Source: Aquitalea aquatica
GTDB lineage: Bacteria > Pseudomonadota > Gammaproteobacteria > Burkholderiales > Chromobacteriaceae
NCBI RefSeq assembly: GCF_013911085.1
Contig: NZ_JACERN010000039.1
Span: 310,001 to 374,000 of the forward strand
Reading direction: 5' to 3'
Length of the DNA stretch: 64,000 nt
In this document: positions 14,619-24,935 of the stretch, in pieces
Layout: each line of letters begins with the position of its first letter
Numbering within the stretch: the first letter of the stretch is position 1
Notes under the pieces: model-generated
What the model saw: only the letters and a program-made list of their open reading frames with translations
Database searches by the model: none
Told to the model about the DNA's origin: nothing
Translations under genes and position numbers: made by a program

Positions 14619-14990
14619 ATGCCAACCATTAACCAACTCGTTCGCAAGGGCCGCACGGTCCTGACCGTGAACAGCAAGGTGCCTGCGCTGGAAGCCTGCC
14701 CGCAGAAGCGTGGCGTGTGCACCCGTGTTTACACCACCACCCCGAAAAAGCCGAACTCCGCTCTGCGTAAAGTGTGCAAGGTTCGTCTGACCAACGGCTT
14801 CGAAGTGATCTCCTACATCGGTGGTGAAGGCCACAACCTGCAGGAACACTCCGTAGTGCTGATCCGTGGCGGTCGTGTAAAAGACTTGCCGGGTGTGCGT
14901 TACCACACTGTGCGCGGTTCGCTGGATACCGCCGGTGTTAAAGACCGTAAGCAGTCCCGCTCTAAGTACGGTGCAAAGCGTCCTAAGTAA
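14619..14990 (+). CDS. rpsL: 30S ribosomal protein S12
   Basis: S12 (123 residues) sits at the decoding centre and governs fidelity. The loop [16 protein letters not shown] and the segment [16 protein letters not shown] keep the wild-type lysines whose change gives streptomycin resistance in E. coli, so streptomycin sensitivity is expected at this locus. It is first in the rpsL-rpsG-fusA-tuf-rpsJ unit. The 98-base spacer to rpsG is similar in length to the E. coli spacer to which S7 binds for autoregulation. Confidence 0.99.
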   Translation: MPTINQLVRKGRTVLTVNSKVPALEACPQKRGVCTRVYTTTPKKPNSALRKVCKVRLTNGFEVISYIGGEGHNLQEHSVVLIRGGRVKDLPGVRYHTVRGSLDTAGVKDRKQSRSKYGAKRPK

Positions 14991-15088
14991 TTGGGATGTA
15001 CTAGCGGCGGCCTGAGGTCGTCGAGTAAGTGACTGCTTTTAATGGGTGGTCATGAGCCCAAGCTCAACTGAATATTGAAGGAAGTAAC

Positions 15089-15559
15089 ATGCCAAGACGC
15101 AGAGAAGTCCCCAAGCGCGAGATTCTGCCGGATCCGAAGTTCGGTTCCCAAGATCTGTCCAAGTTCATGAACGTAGTGATGATCGACGGCAAAAAAGCTG
15201 TTGCAGAACGCATCATCTACGGCGCACTGGCCCAGATCGAAAAGAAGACCGGCAAAAACGCACTGGAAGTGTTCAATAGCGCACTGACCAATGCCAAGCC
15301 GGTTGTAGAAGTAAAAAGCCGCCGTGTAGGTGGTGCTAACTATCAAGTTCCTGTTGAAGTTCGTCCGTCCCGTCGTATGGCTCTGGCTATGCGTTGGCTG
15401 CGTGACGCTGCGCGTAAGCGTGGCGAAAAGTCCATGGACCTGCGCCTGGCTGGTGAGCTGATCGACGCGGCCGAAGGTCGTGGCGGTGCCATGAAGAAGC
15501 GTGACGAAGTGCATCGTATGGCAGAAGCCAACAAGGCCTTCTCGCACTTCCGTTTCTAA
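15089..15559 (+). CDS. rpsG: 30S ribosomal protein S7
   Basis: S7 (156 residues) nucleates assembly of the 30S head and lines the E site. The N-terminus [20 protein letters not shown] and the region [20 protein letters not shown] match the family, with length as expected. In E. coli it represses translation of the str operon by binding the rpsL-rpsG spacer. The same spacer here is 98 bases long and could fold, but I did not verify the site. Confidence 0.99.
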   Translation: MPRRREVPKREILPDPKFGSQDLSKFMNVVMIDGKKAVAERIIYGALAQIEKKTGKNALEVFNSALTNAKPVVEVKSRRVGGANYQVPVEVRPSRRMALAMRWLRDAARKRGEKSMDLRLAGELIDAAEGRGGAMKKRDEVHRMAEANKAFSHFRF

Positions 15560-15586
15560 GCTCAACCACACAATAAGGTGTAGATC

Positions 15587-17686
15587 GTGGCTAGAAAGAC
15601 CCCCATTGAGCGCTACCGTAACATCGGTATCTCGGCTCACATTGACGCCGGTAAGACAACCACTACCGAGCGTATTCTGTTTTACACCGGTGTTAACCAC
15701 AAAATCGGTGAAGTTCACGATGGCGCCGCCACCATGGACTGGATGGAGCAGGAGCAGGAACGTGGTATTACCATTACCTCTGCTGCCACCACCACCTACT
15801 GGAAGGGTATGGGCCTGCAGTACCCGGCTCACCACTTCAACATCATCGATACCCCGGGTCACGTGGACTTTACCATTGAGGTAGAGCGTTCCATGCGTGT
15901 ACTGGACGGTGCCGTGATGGTTTACTGCGCTGTGGGCGGTGTTCAGCCCCAGTCGGAAACCGTATGGCGTCAGGCCAACAAGTACAAGGTTCCGCGTATC
16001 GCTTTCGTGAACAAGATGGACCGTCAAGGTGCCAACTTCTTCCGTGCGGTTGAACAGGTGAAGACTCGCCTGCGTGGCAACCCGGTACCTATCGTTGTGC
16101 CGATCGGTGCTGAAGACGGTTTCACCGGCGTGGTTGACCTGCTGAAGATGAAAGCCATCATCTGGGATGAAGCCTCGCAAGGCATGAAGTTCGAGTATGG
16201 CGATATCCCGGCCGACCTGGTTTCCGTGGCCGAAGAATGGCGCGAAAAGATGGTTGAAGCCGCTGCTGAAGTTAGCGACGAAATGATGGACAAGTACTTG
16301 GGCGGCGAAACGCTGACTGAGGAAGAAATCGTTGATGGTCTGCGTCAGCGTACCCTGCGTTGCGAAATTCAGCCGATGCTGTGCGGTTCCGCGTTCAAGA
16401 ACAAGGGTGTTCAGCGCATGCTGGATGCCGTGATTGAACTGCTGCCTAGCCCACTCGACGTGCCGCCGGTTCCGGGCGAACTGGATGATGGCTCCCCGGT
16501 TACCCGTCAGGCTTCCGACGATGAGAGCTTCTCCGCTCTGGCCTTCAAGCTGATGAATGACCCGTACGTAGGTCAGCTGACCTTCTTCCGCGTTTACTCT
16601 GGTGTGGTGAAGTCCGGTGATACCGTACTGAACTCCGTTAAGGGTAAGAAGGAGCGTATCGGCCGTATCGTACAGATGCACGCCAACGACCGTAAGGAAA
16701 TCGAAGAAGTACGCGCTGGTGACATCGCTGCTGCTATCGGCCTGAAGGAAGTGACCACCGGTGAAACCCTGTGCGCCGTTGATGCTCCGCTGATTCTGGA
16801 ACGCATGGAGTTCCCGGATCCGGTGATTCACGTTGCCGTTGAGCCGAAGACCAAGGCTGACCAGGAAAAGATGGGCGTTGCCCTGAATCGCCTGGCCAAG
16901 GAAGACCCGTCTTTCCGCGTGCGTACTGACGAAGAATCCGGCCAAACCATTATTTCCGGTATGGGTGAACTGCACCTGGAAATTCTGGTTGATCGTATGC
17001 GTCGTGAGTTTGGTGTTGAAGCCAACGTGGGTGCTCCGCAGGTTGCCTACCGCGAAACCATTACCAAGACTGTTACCGACGTGCAAGGTAAGCACGCCAA
17101 GCAGTCCGGTGGTAAGGGTCAGTACGGTGATTGTACGATTACCCTGGAGCCGTCTGGCGAAGGTAATGGCTACAAGTTCATCGACGAGATCAAGGGTGGT
17201 GTGATTCCGCGTGAATTCATTCCGTCGGTTGACAAGGGTATCCGTAACTCGTTGAGCAACGGTATTCTGGCTGGCTTCCCGGTAGTTGACGTAACCGTAC
17301 GTCTGACTTTCGGTTCCTACCACGATGTTGACTCCTCGCAAATCGCCTTCGAACTGGCCGGTTCTATCGCTTTCAAGGAAGCCATGCGCCGTGCCGGCCC
17401 GTGCATCCTCGAGCCGATGATGGCTGTTGAAGTTGAAACGCCGGAAGAGTACATGGGCGACGTGATGGGTGACCTGAACCGTCGTCGCGGCATCGTGCAA
17501 GGTATGGACGATGATGGTCTGGGTGGCAAGAAGATCAAGGCCGAAGTACCGCTGGCCGAGATGTTCGGTTACTCCACCGACCTGCGTTCCGCTACCCAGG
17601 GTCGTGCTACCTACTCCATGGAGTTCAAGCACTACTCTGAAGCGCCGAAGCATGTTGCTGAAGCCGTAATGGCCGCCAAGAAGTAA
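15587..17686 (+). CDS. fusA: Elongation factor G
   Basis: EF-G (699 residues) is the translocase GTPase. The GTPase motifs are [16 protein letters not shown] and NKMD, followed by domains II-V including the [11 protein letters not shown] region of domain IV. The start codon is GTG at 15587, preceded by TAAGGTG, and gives the expected [20 protein letters not shown]. It lies 27 bases after rpsG. A 12 bp hairpin (17697-17725) separates it from the second tuf gene. Confidence 0.99.
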   Translation: MARKTPIERYRNIGISAHIDAGKTTTTERILFYTGVNHKIGEVHDGAATMDWMEQEQERGITITSAATTTYWKGMGLQYPAHHFNIIDTPGHVDFTIEVERSMRVLDGAVMVYCAVGGVQPQSETVWRQANKYKVPRIAFVNKMDRQGANFFRAVEQVKTRLRGNPVPIVVPIGAEDGFTGVVDLLKMKAIIWDEASQGMKFEYGDIPADLVSVAEEWREKMVEAAAEVSDEMMDKYLGGETLTEEEIVDGLRQRTLRCEIQPMLCGSAFKNKGVQRMLDAVIELLPSPLDVPPVPGELDDGSPVTRQASDDESFSALAFKLMNDPYVGQLTFFRVYSGVVKSGDTVLNSVKGKKERIGRIVQMHANDRKEIEEVRAGDIAAAIGLKEVTTGETLCAVDAPLILERMEFPDPVIHVAVEPKTKADQEKMGVALNRLAKEDPSFRVRTDEESGQTIISGMGELHLEILVDRMRREFGVEANVGAPQVAYRETITKTVTDVQGKHAKQSGGKGQYGDCTITLEPSGEGNGYKFIDEIKGGVIPREFIPSVDKGIRNSLSNGILAGFPVVDVTVRLTFGSYHDVDSSQIAFELAGSIAFKEAMRRAGPCILEPMMAVEVETPEEYMGDVMGDLNRRRGIVQGMDDDGLGGKKIKAEVPLAEMFGYSTDLRSATQGRATYSMEFKHYSEAPKHVAEAVMAAKK

Positions 17687-17696
17687 TGCGCGCTGA

Positions 17697-17725
17697 AGCT
17701 GGCCGGAACCGGTTTCCGGTCAGCT
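17697..17725 (+). other. Hairpin between fusA and the second tuf gene
   Basis: A 12 bp stem with one G-U pair and a five-base loop is followed by CTGATC without a T run. It may be an mRNA processing or stability site that uncouples tuf from fusA. Confidence 0.55.
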
Positions 17726-17761
17726 CTGATCTAATGTTCTTTAATTAAGGATTTTTGCAAA

Positions 17762-18952
17762 ATGGCAAAAGAAAAGTTTGAGCGGACCAAACCGCACGTA
17801 AACGTCGGCACCATCGGTCACGTTGACCATGGTAAGACCACCCTGACCGCAGCGATCACCACCATTCTGTCGAAGAAGTTCGGTGGCGAAGCCAAGGACT
17901 ACTCCCAGATCGACAGCGCGCCGGAAGAAAAGGCACGTGGTATTACCATTAATACCGCTCACGTAGAATACGAAACCGAAGCACGTCACTACGCTCACGT
18001 AGACTGCCCGGGTCACGCCGACTACGTTAAGAACATGATTACCGGTGCAGCCCAGATGGACGGCGCTATTCTGGTATGTTCAGCTGCTGACGGCCCGATG
18101 CCGCAAACTCGCGAACACATCCTGCTGTCCCGTCAGGTTGGCGTACCGTTCATCATCGTTTACCTGAACAAGGCTGACCTGGTTGACGACGCTGAGCTGC
18201 TGGAACTGGTTGAAATGGAAGTGCGCGATCTGCTGTCTTCCTACGACTTCCCGGGCGATGACACTCCGGTGGTAATCGGTTCGGCTCGTCTGGCACTGGA
18301 AGGCGACCAATCCGAAATGGGCGAACCGTCCATCTTCCGCCTGGCCGATGCGCTGGACTCCTACATCCCGACTCCGGAACGTGCTGTTGACAAGCCGTTC
18401 CTGCTGCCGATCGAAGACGTATTCTCCATCTCCGGTCGTGGTACTGTAGTAACCGGTCGTGTAGAGCGTGGCATTGTTAAGGTTGGTGAAGAACTGGAAA
18501 TCGTGGGCCTGAAGGCAACCGCGAAGACCACCTGCACCGGTGTTGAAATGTTCCGCAAGCTGCTGGATCAAGGTCAGGCTGGTGACAACGTAGGCGTTCT
18601 GCTGCGTGGTACTAAGCGTGAAGACGTAGAGCGTGGTCAGGTTCTGGCCAAGCCGGGCACGATCACCCCGCACACCAAGTTCGCTGCTTCGGTCTACGTA
18701 CTGAGCAAGGACGAAGGCGGCCGTCACACCCCGTTCTTTGCTAACTACCGTCCGCAGTTCTACTTCCGTACTACCGACGTGACTGGTGCAGTAACCCTGT
18801 CCGAAGGCGTGGAAATGGTAATGCCGGGTGACAACGTGGAAATCACCGTAGAACTGATCGCTCCGATCGCTATGGAAGAAGGTCTGCGTTTCGCCATCCG
18901 TGAAGGCGGCCGTACTGTTGGCGCCGGCGTTGTTGCCAAAATCATCGCCTAA
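17762..18952 (+). CDS. tuf: Elongation factor Tu, copy 2
   Basis: This second EF-Tu gene (396 residues) encodes a protein identical to copy 1, with the same GTPase motifs [13 protein letters not shown] and NKAD. It is in the str operon, the ancestral tufA position, between fusA and rpsJ. Its codons 2, 3 and 6, six of its last seven codons and its stop codon (TAA) differ from copy 1. The upstream sequences also differ, so the two are separate genes rather than an assembly duplicate. Confidence 0.99.
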   Translation: MAKEKFERTKPHVNVGTIGHVDHGKTTLTAAITTILSKKFGGEAKDYSQIDSAPEEKARGITINTAHVEYETEARHYAHVDCPGHADYVKNMITGAAQMDGAILVCSAADGPMPQTREHILLSRQVGVPFIIVYLNKADLVDDAELLELVEMEVRDLLSSYDFPGDDTPVVIGSARLALEGDQSEMGEPSIFRLADALDSYIPTPERAVDKPFLLPIEDVFSISGRGTVVTGRVERGIVKVGEELEIVGLKATAKTTCTGVEMFRKLLDQGQAGDNVGVLLRGTKREDVERGQVLAKPGTITPHTKFAASVYVLSKDEGGRHTPFFANYRPQFYFRTTDVTGAVTLSEGVEMVMPGDNVEITVELIAPIAMEEGLRFAIREGGRTVGAGVVAKIIA

Positions 18953-18966
18953 TCGGAGCAGATAAT

Positions 18967-19278
18967 ATGCAAAGCCAGAAAATCCGCATCCGCCTGAAGG
19001 CCTTCGATTACAACCTGATCGATCGCTCTGCCCAGGAGATCGTTGAAACCGCCAAGCGTACTGGTGCTGTTGTTAAGGGCCCGGTTCCGCTGCCGACCAA
19101 AATCGAGCGTTTCAACGTACTGCGTTCCCCGCACGTGAACAAGACTTCCCGCGATCAGCTGGAAATCCGTACTCACCTGCGTCTGATGGACATCGTAGAT
19201 CCGACCGACAAGACAGTTGATGCTCTGATGAAGCTCGACCTGCCGGCCGGTGTGGATGTGGAAATCAAGCTGCAGTAA
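18967..19278 (+). CDS. rpsJ: 30S ribosomal protein S10
   Basis: S10 (103 residues) is a 30S head protein and, as NusE, a partner of NusB and NusG in antitermination. The segments [20 protein letters not shown] and [20 protein letters not shown] match the family. It starts 14 bases after tuf, so here it belongs to the str transcript. A strong terminator-like hairpin lies between it and rplC, which in E. coli would be in the same operon. Confidence 0.99.
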   Translation: MQSQKIRIRLKAFDYNLIDRSAQEIVETAKRTGAVVKGPVPLPTKIERFNVLRSPHVNKTSRDQLEIRTHLRLMDIVDPTDKTVDALMKLDLPAGVDVEIKLQ

Positions 19279-19311
19279 TGACTGGAAACCTAGTAATTGT
19301 GAGCTAAGTGC

Positions 19312-19341
19312 TTGCGATTGCTAAATTTCTTGTGATACATT
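19312..19341 (+). promoter_or_regulatory. Possible promoter upstream of rplC
   Basis: TTGCGA (19312-19317) and TACATT (19336-19341) are 18 bases apart. The match is moderate. The hairpin that follows begins almost at the predicted start site, so this promoter is uncertain. Confidence 0.35.
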
Positions 19342-19379
19342 AGCGGACTCGCAATTTTGCGAGTCCGCTTTTGTTTTTG
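19342..19379 (+). terminator. Terminator or attenuator between rpsJ and rplC
   Basis: A 12-13 bp inverted repeat (19342-19354 with 19357-19369) is followed by a T-rich tract (TTTTGTTTTTG). It is a good intrinsic terminator by eye and lies 53 bases before the rplC start. It may attenuate read-through from the str genes into the S10 genes. In E. coli the comparable L4-responsive leader lies upstream of rpsJ instead. Confidence 0.75.
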
Positions 19380-19422
19380 TATGCCGGTCAATCGTAATCG
19401 GCGCCTGCAAAAGGAAATAAAC

Positions 19423-20067
19423 ATGAGTTTAGGTCTTGTCGGTCGCAAAGTCGGCATGACCCGCATTTTTGCTGAAGACGGTGCATCCGTCCCGGTAACT
19501 GTGCTGGACATGTCTGCTAATCGCGTCACACAAATCAAAACCGCTGAAGTTGATGGCTACTCCGCCGTTCAAGTAACCTTCGGCACCCGTAAGGCAAACC
19601 GCGTTAATAAGGCGGCTGCCGGTCACTTCGCTAAAGCTGGCGTTGAAGCAGGTCTGGGTCTGAACGAATTCGTTCTGTCCGCAGAAGCTCTCTCCGCTCT
19701 GAAGCCGGGTGATGCATTGTCCGTTGAAATCTTTGCCGTAGGCCAACTGGTTGATGTAACCGGTACCTCCAAGGGTAAGGGCTTCTCCGGTGTGATCAAG
19801 CGTCACAACTTCTCTTCCAACCGTGCTTCCCATGGTAACTCGCGTTCGCATAACACGCCGGGTTCCATCGGTCAGGCTCAGGATCCGGGTCGTATTTTCC
19901 CGGGTAAGCGCATGGCTGGTCAGTACGGCAACGTCAAGAGCACTGTTCAGTGCCTGGAAGTTGTTCGTGTTGATGCCGAGCGTCAGCTGCTTCTGGTTAA
20001 GGGTGCCGTTCCTGGCGCCAAGAACGGCGACGTAGTCGTTCGTCCTAGCGTGAAGGCAGGTGCGTGA
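19423..20067 (+). CDS. rplC: 50S ribosomal protein L3
   Basis: L3 (214 residues) is an early assembly protein that reaches the peptidyl transferase centre. The frame is open upstream, but the family N-terminus [20 protein letters not shown] starts at ATG 19423. The signature around [20 protein letters not shown] and [20 protein letters not shown] is present. The glutamine in GQAQDPG is the residue methylated by PrmB in E. coli. The stop TGA overlaps the rplD start by one base. Confidence 0.98.
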   Translation: MSLGLVGRKVGMTRIFAEDGASVPVTVLDMSANRVTQIKTAEVDGYSAVQVTFGTRKANRVNKAAAGHFAKAGVEAGLGLNEFVLSAEALSALKPGDALSVEIFAVGQLVDVTGTSKGKGFSGVIKRHNFSSNRASHGNSRSHNTPGSIGQAQDPGRIFPGKRMAGQYGNVKSTVQCLEVVRVDAERQLLLVKGAVPGAKNGDVVVRPSVKAGA

Positions 20068-20687
20068 TGGAATTGAAAGTAATCAATAGCCAAGGTCAGG
20101 CTGCTGGCAGCCTGCAGGCATCCGAGACTCTGTTCGGTCGCGAATACAACGAAGCTCTGGTTCACCAGGTTGTGACTGCATTCCTGGCGAATGCTCGCAG
20201 CGGTAACCGTGCCCAGCTGACTCGTGCTGAAGTACACCACTCCACCAAGAAGCCGTTCAAGCAAAAGGGCACTGGTAACGCACGTGCCGGTATGACTTCT
20301 ACTCCGAACCGTCGTGGTGGTGGTCGTGCTTTCCCGAATAGCCCGGACGAGAATTTCTCGCAGAAGGTTAACCGCAAGATGTTCCGCGCTGGTATGGCAG
20401 CTATTCTGTCCCAGCTGGTTCGCGACGAACGTCTGGTTGTGGTTGATTCGCTGTCGGTTGAATCGCCGAAAACCAAGGAATTCGTAGGTGTGGTTAAGTC
20501 CATGGGTCTGGAACAGGCTCTGTTCATTACCCGTGAACTGGACGAAAACCTCTATCTGTCTTCGCGCAATCTGCCGAACGTGCTGGTGATCGAAGCACAA
20601 CAAGCTGACCCGTACAGCCTGCTGCGTTTCAAGAAGATCGTCATCACTCGTGAGGCGGTGCAGCATCTGGAGGAGCAGTGGGCATGA
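20067..20687 (+). CDS. rplD: 50S ribosomal protein L4
   Basis: L4 (206 residues) lines the exit tunnel, and in E. coli it also represses the S10 operon. The extended loop [20 protein letters not shown] and [20 protein letters not shown] are typical. I chose ATG 20067, which overlaps the rplC stop, over the in-frame GTG at 20064. The end overlaps rplW by four bases (ATGA). Confidence 0.98.
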   Translation: MELKVINSQGQAAGSLQASETLFGREYNEALVHQVVTAFLANARSGNRAQLTRAEVHHSTKKPFKQKGTGNARAGMTSTPNRRGGGRAFPNSPDENFSQKVNRKMFRAGMAAILSQLVRDERLVVVDSLSVESPKTKEFVGVVKSMGLEQALFITRELDENLYLSSRNLPNVLVIEAQQADPYSLLRFKKIVITREAVQHLEEQWA

Positions 20688-20992
20688 ATCAAGAACGTCT
20701 GTTGCAAGTAATTCTGGCCCCGGTTGTTTCCGAAAAGAGCACCATGGTTGCTGAGAAGCATCAGCAAGTTGTATTCCGTGTTGCTACCGATGCTACCAAG
20801 CCGGAGATCAAGGCTGCGGTTGAAATGCTGTTCAATGTAAAAGTTGAAGGCGTATCCACCGTTAACGTCAAGGGCAAAGTAAAACGCTTTGGCCGTACCT
20901 TTGGCCGTCGTAAAGACTGGAAAAAGGCTTACGTTAGCCTGGTTCAGGGTCAGGAAATCGATCTGACCGCCACCCCGGCCGCTGCGGAGTAA
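20684..20992 (+). CDS. rplW: 50S ribosomal protein L23
   Basis: L23 (102 residues) sits at the tunnel exit and docks trigger factor and SRP. It begins [20 protein letters not shown] and includes the conserved [23 protein letters not shown] 20684 is preferred over the in-frame GTG 20678 because GGAGGAG at 20669-20675 is correctly spaced only from the ATG. It overlaps the rplD stop by four bases. Confidence 0.98.
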   Translation: MNQERLLQVILAPVVSEKSTMVAEKHQQVVFRVATDATKPEIKAAVEMLFNVKVEGVSTVNVKGKVKRFGRTFGRRKDWKKAYVSLVQGQEIDLTATPAAAE

Positions 20993-21003
20993 GGAGATAG
21001 AGC

Positions 21004-21837
21004 ATGCCTATCGTTAAAGTAAAACCGACTTCCGCGGGTCGTCGTGCAGTTGTCAAGGTGGTTCACCCTGATCTGCATAAAGGCGCTCCGCACGCCGCTC
21101 TGGTAGAGAAAAAATCTTCCACTGCTGGCCGTAATAACAATGGCCGTATCACTACCCGTCACATGGGTGGTGGTCACAAGAAACATTACCGTCTGGTCGA
21201 CTTCCGTCGCAATAAGGATGGCATCCCGGCTAAAGTGGAACGCATCGAATACGATCCGAACCGCACCGCCCACATTGCCCTCCTGTGCTACGCCGATGGC
21301 GAACGCCGCTACATCATCGCTCCGCGCGGTGTGAAGCCGGGTGCTGTTCTGCTGTCCGGTGCTGAGGCTCCGATCAAGGCTGGTAATACTCTGCCGATCC
21401 GTAACATCCCGGTGGGTACTACTATCCACTGCGTTGAGCTGCAACCTGGCAAGGGCGCCCAGATGGTTCGTTCCGCTGGTGGTTCTGCCATGCTGCTCGC
21501 TCGCGAAGGCGTTTACGCTCAGCTGCGTCTGCGTTCCGGCGAAATCCGTCTGGTGCATGTCGATTGCCGTGCGACTGTTGGCGAAGTGAGCAACGAAGAG
21601 CATTCCCTGCGCAAGCTGGGTAAGGCTGGTGCTAGTCGCTGGCGTGGTATTCGTCCGACCGTTCGCGGTACGGCGATGAACCCGGTCGATCACCCGCATG
21701 GTGGTGGTGAAGGCCGTACTGGTGAAGGCCGTGTGCCGGTTAGCCCATGGGGCACTCCGACTAAGGGCTTCCGTACCCGTCGCAACAAGCGTACCGACAA
21801 TATGATCGTACGCCGTCGCTATTCTACTAAAGGGTAA
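21004..21837 (+). CDS. rplB: 50S ribosomal protein L2
   Basis: L2 (277 residues) is a core 23S rRNA-binding protein needed for subunit joining and peptidyl transfer. It shows the N-terminal OB-type and SH3-type domains and the C-terminal signature [14 protein letters not shown] with the conserved histidine. Length is normal. It is followed by rpsS with only six bases between the stop codon and the chosen start. Confidence 0.99.
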   Translation: MPIVKVKPTSAGRRAVVKVVHPDLHKGAPHAALVEKKSSTAGRNNNGRITTRHMGGGHKKHYRLVDFRRNKDGIPAKVERIEYDPNRTAHIALLCYADGERRYIIAPRGVKPGAVLLSGAEAPIKAGNTLPIRNIPVGTTIHCVELQPGKGAQMVRSAGGSAMLLAREGVYAQLRLRSGEIRLVHVDCRATVGEVSNEEHSLRKLGKAGASRWRGIRPTVRGTAMNPVDHPHGGGEGRTGEGRVPVSPWGTPTKGFRTRRNKRTDNMIVRRRYSTKG

Positions 21838-21843
21838 TTGACA

Positions 21844-22122
21844 ATGGCACGTTCGCAGAAAAAAGGCCCGTTCGTTGATCTGCACCTTCTGAAGAAGGTC
21901 GACGCGGCGCGTGCAACCAGTGACAAACGTCCGATCAAAACCTGGTCGCGTCGTTCGACCGTCCTGCCGGACTTCATTGGTTTGACCATCGCGGTTCACA
22001 ACGGTCGCACCCATGTGCCTGTTTATGTTTCCGAAAACATGGTCGGTCATAAACTGGGCGAATTCTCGCTGACTCGTACCTTCAAAGGCCACGCGGCCGA
22101 TAAGAAGGCGAAGAAGAGATAA
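21844..22122 (+). CDS. rpsS: 30S ribosomal protein S19
   Basis: S19 (92 residues) is a 30S head protein that contacts S13 and the large subunit. It starts [20 protein letters not shown] at ATG 21844. An in-frame TTG at 21838 adjoins the rplB stop but would add two residues not usual for the family. The signature [20 protein letters not shown] is complete. Confidence 0.98.
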   Translation: MARSQKKGPFVDLHLLKKVDAARATSDKRPIKTWSRRSTVLPDFIGLTIAVHNGRTHVPVYVSENMVGHKLGEFSLTRTFKGHAADKKAKKR

Positions 22123-22131
22123 GGTGAAGCG

Positions 22132-22461
22132 ATGAGAGTATCTGCAAATCTGAAAAGCGTCCGCCTGTCGGCACAAAAGTGCCGCCTGGTGGCCGATCTG
22201 ATCCGCGGTCAATCCGTTGGTCAGGCTTTGAATATCCTGGCCTTCTCCCCGAAGAAGGGCGCGGTTATTGTGAAGAAAGTGCTGGAATCTGCCATCGCTA
22301 ACGCCGAGCACAACGAAGGCGCTGACATTGACACCCTGCGTGTCACCAGCATCTTTGTTGACAAAGGCGCTAGTCTGAAGCGTTTCACTGCCCGTGCTAA
22401 GGGTCGTGGTAATCGCATCGAAAAGCAGACCTGCCACATCTCGTTGACCGTTGGCAATTAA
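22132..22461 (+). CDS. rplV: 50S ribosomal protein L22
   Basis: L22 (109 residues) lines the nascent peptide tunnel. The start [20 protein letters not shown] and the hairpin region [20 protein letters not shown] with [15 protein letters not shown] match the family, with no tunnel-loop changes that would suggest macrolide resistance. It lies nine bases after rpsS and ten before rpsC. Confidence 0.99.
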   Translation: MRVSANLKSVRLSAQKCRLVADLIRGQSVGQALNILAFSPKKGAVIVKKVLESAIANAEHNEGADIDTLRVTSIFVDKGASLKRFTARAKGRGNRIEKQTCHISLTVGN

Positions 22462-22471
22462 GGGGTAAGAA

Positions 22472-23173
22472 ATGGGTCAGAAGATTCATCCGACGGGATT
22501 CCGTCTTGCCGTTAACAAAAACTGGTCTTCCAAGTGGTTCGCCAATTCGAAGAATTTCCCGGAAATGCTCATGCAAGACCTGGAAGTTCGCGAATACCTG
22601 AAGAAGCGCCTGGGTCATGCGGCTGTTGGTCGTGTCACCATCGAGCGTCCGGCCAAGTCCGCACGCATTACCATTCACAGCGCCCGTCCGGGTGTGGTGA
22701 TTGGTAAAAAAGGTGAGGACATCGAAGTTCTGAAGCGCGAACTGCAAGCTCGTCTGGGCGTGCCGGTTCACGTGAATATCGAAGAAGTTCGCAAGCCGGA
22801 ACTGGACGCGCAAATCATCGCCGACGGTATCGCTTCGCAGCTGGAAAAGCGTGTGATGTTCCGTCGTGCCATGAAGCGTTCCATGCAGAACGCCATGCGC
22901 ATGGGCGCCCAGGGCATCAAGATCATGTCCTCCGGCCGTCTGAACGGTATCGATATCGCTCGTAGCGAATGGTATCGCGAAGGCCGCGTGCCGCTGCATA
23001 CCCTGCGTGCCGATGTTGACTACGCTACCTCTGAAGCCAAGACTACCTACGGTATCATTGGCATCAAGGTATGGGTTTACAAAGGTGAGCTGAAGCCGGG
23101 TCAAGTAGCGCCGGCTCCGGTTGCGACCGAGAAGAAAACGAGAAAGGGCCCACGCAATGCTGCAGCCAACTAG
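22472..23173 (+). CDS. rpsC: 30S ribosomal protein S3
   Basis: S3 (233 residues) is at the mRNA entry channel. It has the N-terminal segment [20 protein letters not shown], the KH domain with the GXXG loop ([11 protein letters not shown]) and the C-terminal S3 domain. Its last 17 bases overlap the start of rplP, which suggests translational coupling. Confidence 0.99.
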   Translation: MGQKIHPTGFRLAVNKNWSSKWFANSKNFPEMLMQDLEVREYLKKRLGHAAVGRVTIERPAKSARITIHSARPGVVIGKKGEDIEVLKRELQARLGVPVHVNIEEVRKPELDAQIIADGIASQLEKRVMFRRAMKRSMQNAMRMGAQGIKIMSSGRLNGIDIARSEWYREGRVPLHTLRADVDYATSEAKTTYGIIGIKVWVYKGELKPGQVAPAPVATEKKTRKGPRNAAAN

Positions 23174-23573
23174 ACTCAAGTACCGTAAACAGCATAAAGG
23201 CCGCAACACTGGTATCGCTACCCGTGGTAACAAGGTGAGCTTTGGTGATTTCGGTTTGAAGGCTGTTGGTCGCGGTCGTCTGACTGCACGTCAGATCGAA
23301 GCGGCCCGTCGTGCCATGACTCGTCACATCAAGCGTGGCGGTCGTATCTGGATCCGTATTTTCCCGGACAAGCCGATTACTTCCAAGCCTGCTGAAGTAC
23401 GTATGGGTGGGGGTAAGGGTTCTCCGGAATACTACGTGGCCGAAATCCAGCCTGGCAAGATGCTGTACGAAATGGACGGTGTTAACGAGGAACTCGCTCG
23501 TGAAGCTTTCCGTCTGGCCGCAGCCAAGTTGCCGATCGCCACTGTGTTTGTAACTAGACAGGTAGGTCAGTAA
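23157..23573 (+). CDS. rplP: 50S ribosomal protein L16
   Basis: L16 (138 residues) binds near the A site and helps tRNA accommodation. The start is [20 protein letters not shown] at ATG 23157, inside the end of rpsC. The frame is open upstream, but those residues are not family-like. The segment [20 protein letters not shown] and the arginine-rich RMGGGKG loop are present. Length matches the family and its stop overlaps the rpmC start by one base. Confidence 0.98.
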   Translation: MLQPTRLKYRKQHKGRNTGIATRGNKVSFGDFGLKAVGRGRLTARQIEAARRAMTRHIKRGGRIWIRIFPDKPITSKPAEVRMGGGKGSPEYYVAEIQPGKMLYEMDGVNEELAREAFRLAAAKLPIATVFVTRQVGQ

Positions 23574-23761
23574 TGAAAGCGTCCGAACTGAAAGCCAAAA
23601 CTGTTGACGAGCTGAAAGTGGAACTGCTGAGCCTCCTGAAGGCCCAGTTTGCCCTGCGCATGCAGCACGCTACTCAGCAACTCGCCAAGACCTCTGAACT
23701 GAAGAAAGTGCGTCGCGATATCGCTCGTGTACGTACCGTTCTGAAAGAAAAGGCAGTTTAA
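23573..23761 (+). CDS. rpmC: 50S ribosomal protein L29
   Basis: L29 (62 residues) is a small helical protein at the tunnel exit and part of the SRP/trigger factor docking area. It begins [20 protein letters not shown] and ends in the [17 protein letters not shown] helix. Its ATG overlaps the rplP stop. Confidence 0.98.
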   Translation: MKASELKAKTVDELKVELLSLLKAQFALRMQHATQQLAKTSELKKVRRDIARVRTVLKEKAV

Positions 23762-23762
23762 G

Positions 23763-24026
23763 ATGAGCGAAACCAAAGTTGTACGTACGCTGACCGGCAC
23801 TGTCGTCAGCGACAAGATGGATAAGACTGTAACCGTTCTGGTCGAGCGCAAGGTTAAGCACCCGATCTACGGTAAAATTATCCGTCGTTCCAAGAAGTTC
23901 CACGCACACGACGAGAACAACGAGTTCAAGGCCGGTGACATCGTAGTAATTAGCGAGTCCCGTCCCCTCTCGAAGACCAAATCGTGGGTGGTAACTGCCC
24001 TGGTAGAGAAATCTCGCCAGGTATAA
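23763..24026 (+). CDS. rpsQ: 30S ribosomal protein S17
   Basis: S17 (87 residues) is a primary 16S rRNA-binding OB-fold protein. The signature [20 protein letters not shown] and [20 protein letters not shown] are present. It is the last gene of the S10 group here, and a strong promoter begins four bases after its stop codon. Confidence 0.99.
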   Translation: MSETKVVRTLTGTVVSDKMDKTVTVLVERKVKHPIYGKIIRRSKKFHAHDENNEFKAGDIVVISESRPLSKTKSWVVTALVEKSRQV

Positions 24027-24029
24027 GAC

Positions 24030-24058
24030 TTGCAAGGGGCGAAAGTCCCTTGTATAAT
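24030..24058 (+). promoter_or_regulatory. spc operon promoter
   Basis: TTGCAA (24030-24035) and a perfect TATAAT (24053-24058) are separated by 17 bases. The spacer carries an inverted repeat CAAGGG-N8-CCCTTG (24033-24052) whose arms touch both boxes. It lies just after rpsQ and about 180 bases before rplN, in the position of P-spc in E. coli. Confidence 0.85.
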
Positions 24059-24124
24059 GGCCATCTTCTTATCCGTGTCGGATAGGAATTCCGCCCTTAC
24101 GGGGTCCAAAACTGGCCGTTTGAC

Positions 24125-24150
24125 ACGCCACAGTCTTGCTGTGGCGTTTC
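24125..24150 (+). other. Leader hairpin upstream of rplN
   Basis: A perfect 9 bp stem (24125-24133 with 24139-24147) and a TCTTG loop are followed by only TTC. It lies in the 5' leader of the spc transcript and could be a weak attenuator or an mRNA stability element. Confidence 0.45.
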
Positions 24151-24230
24151 GTCTGTTTGGTCTTGCTCTTATGCGAGAAACCGGCAGGTGAAAGTGACGG
24201 ATAAAGTTGGATTAGAAAGGTAATCATCAA

Positions 24231-24599
24231 ATGATCCAAATGCAGACCATGCTTGAGGTCGCTGACAATACCGGTGCGCGTCACGTTATGTGCATCAAGG
24301 TGTTGGGCGGTTCCAAGCGTCGCTATGCAAGCGTTGGCGACATCATCAAGGTGAGCATCAAGGATGCTGCTCCGCGCGGTCGCGTCAAAAAAGGCGACGT
24401 GTACAACGCAGTAGTAGTACGCACTGCCAAGGGCGTGCGTCGTCCGGACGGCTCGTTGATCAAGTTTGATAGCAACGCTGCCGTTCTGCTCAACAACAAG
24501 CTTGAGCCGATTGGCACTCGCATCTTCGGGCCCGTGACGCGTGAACTGCGTACCGAGCGCTTCATGAAGATCGTGTCGCTTGCTCCTGAAGTGCTGTAA
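24231..24599 (+). CDS. rplN: 50S ribosomal protein L14
   Basis: L14 (122 residues) lies at the subunit interface and forms bridges with 16S rRNA. It opens with [20 protein letters not shown] and contains the family motif around [20 protein letters not shown]. It is the first gene after the spc promoter. Confidence 0.99.
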   Translation: MIQMQTMLEVADNTGARHVMCIKVLGGSKRRYASVGDIIKVSIKDAAPRGRVKKGDVYNAVVVRTAKGVRRPDGSLIKFDSNAAVLLNNKLEPIGTRIFGPVTRELRTERFMKIVSLAPEVL

Positions 24600-24608
24600 G
24601 GAGGTCGC

Positions 24609-24923
24609 ATGCGCAAAATTCGTAAAGGTGATGAAGTCGTAGTAATCACCGGTAAAGACAAGGGTAAACGCGGCACCGTTCTGCGTGTTCTGGAAGAGAA
24701 ACTGGTTGTTGAAGGCGTGAACATCGCCAAGAAACACCAGAAGCCGAATCCGGTCCGTGGTGTTGCTGGTGGTATCGTCGAAAAGATCATGCCTGTTGAC
24801 GCTTCCAACGTCGCTATTTTCAATCCGGCTAGCCAAAAGGCTGACCGCGTAGGCTTCAAGACTCTTGAAGACGGCCGCAAGGTACGCGTGTTCAAGTCCA
24901 ACGGCGAAGTTATCGGCGCGTAA
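24609..24923 (+). CDS. rplX: 50S ribosomal protein L24
   Basis: L24 (104 residues) initiates 50S assembly and carries an N-terminal KOW motif ([20 protein letters not shown]). Length equals that of E. coli. The ribosome site GGAGG overlaps the end of rplN, nine bases upstream of the start. Confidence 0.99.
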   Translation: MRKIRKGDEVVVITGKDKGKRGTVLRVLEEKLVVEGVNIAKKHQKPNPVRGVAGGIVEKIMPVDASNVAIFNPASQKADRVGFKTLEDGRKVRVFKSNGEVIGA

Positions 24924-24935
24924 GGAAAAGCAAAC

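Noticed and set aside
15050-17653. An 867-codon antisense frame over rpsG-fusA
   Set aside because: Same codon-bias shadow effect; no motif or start signal.
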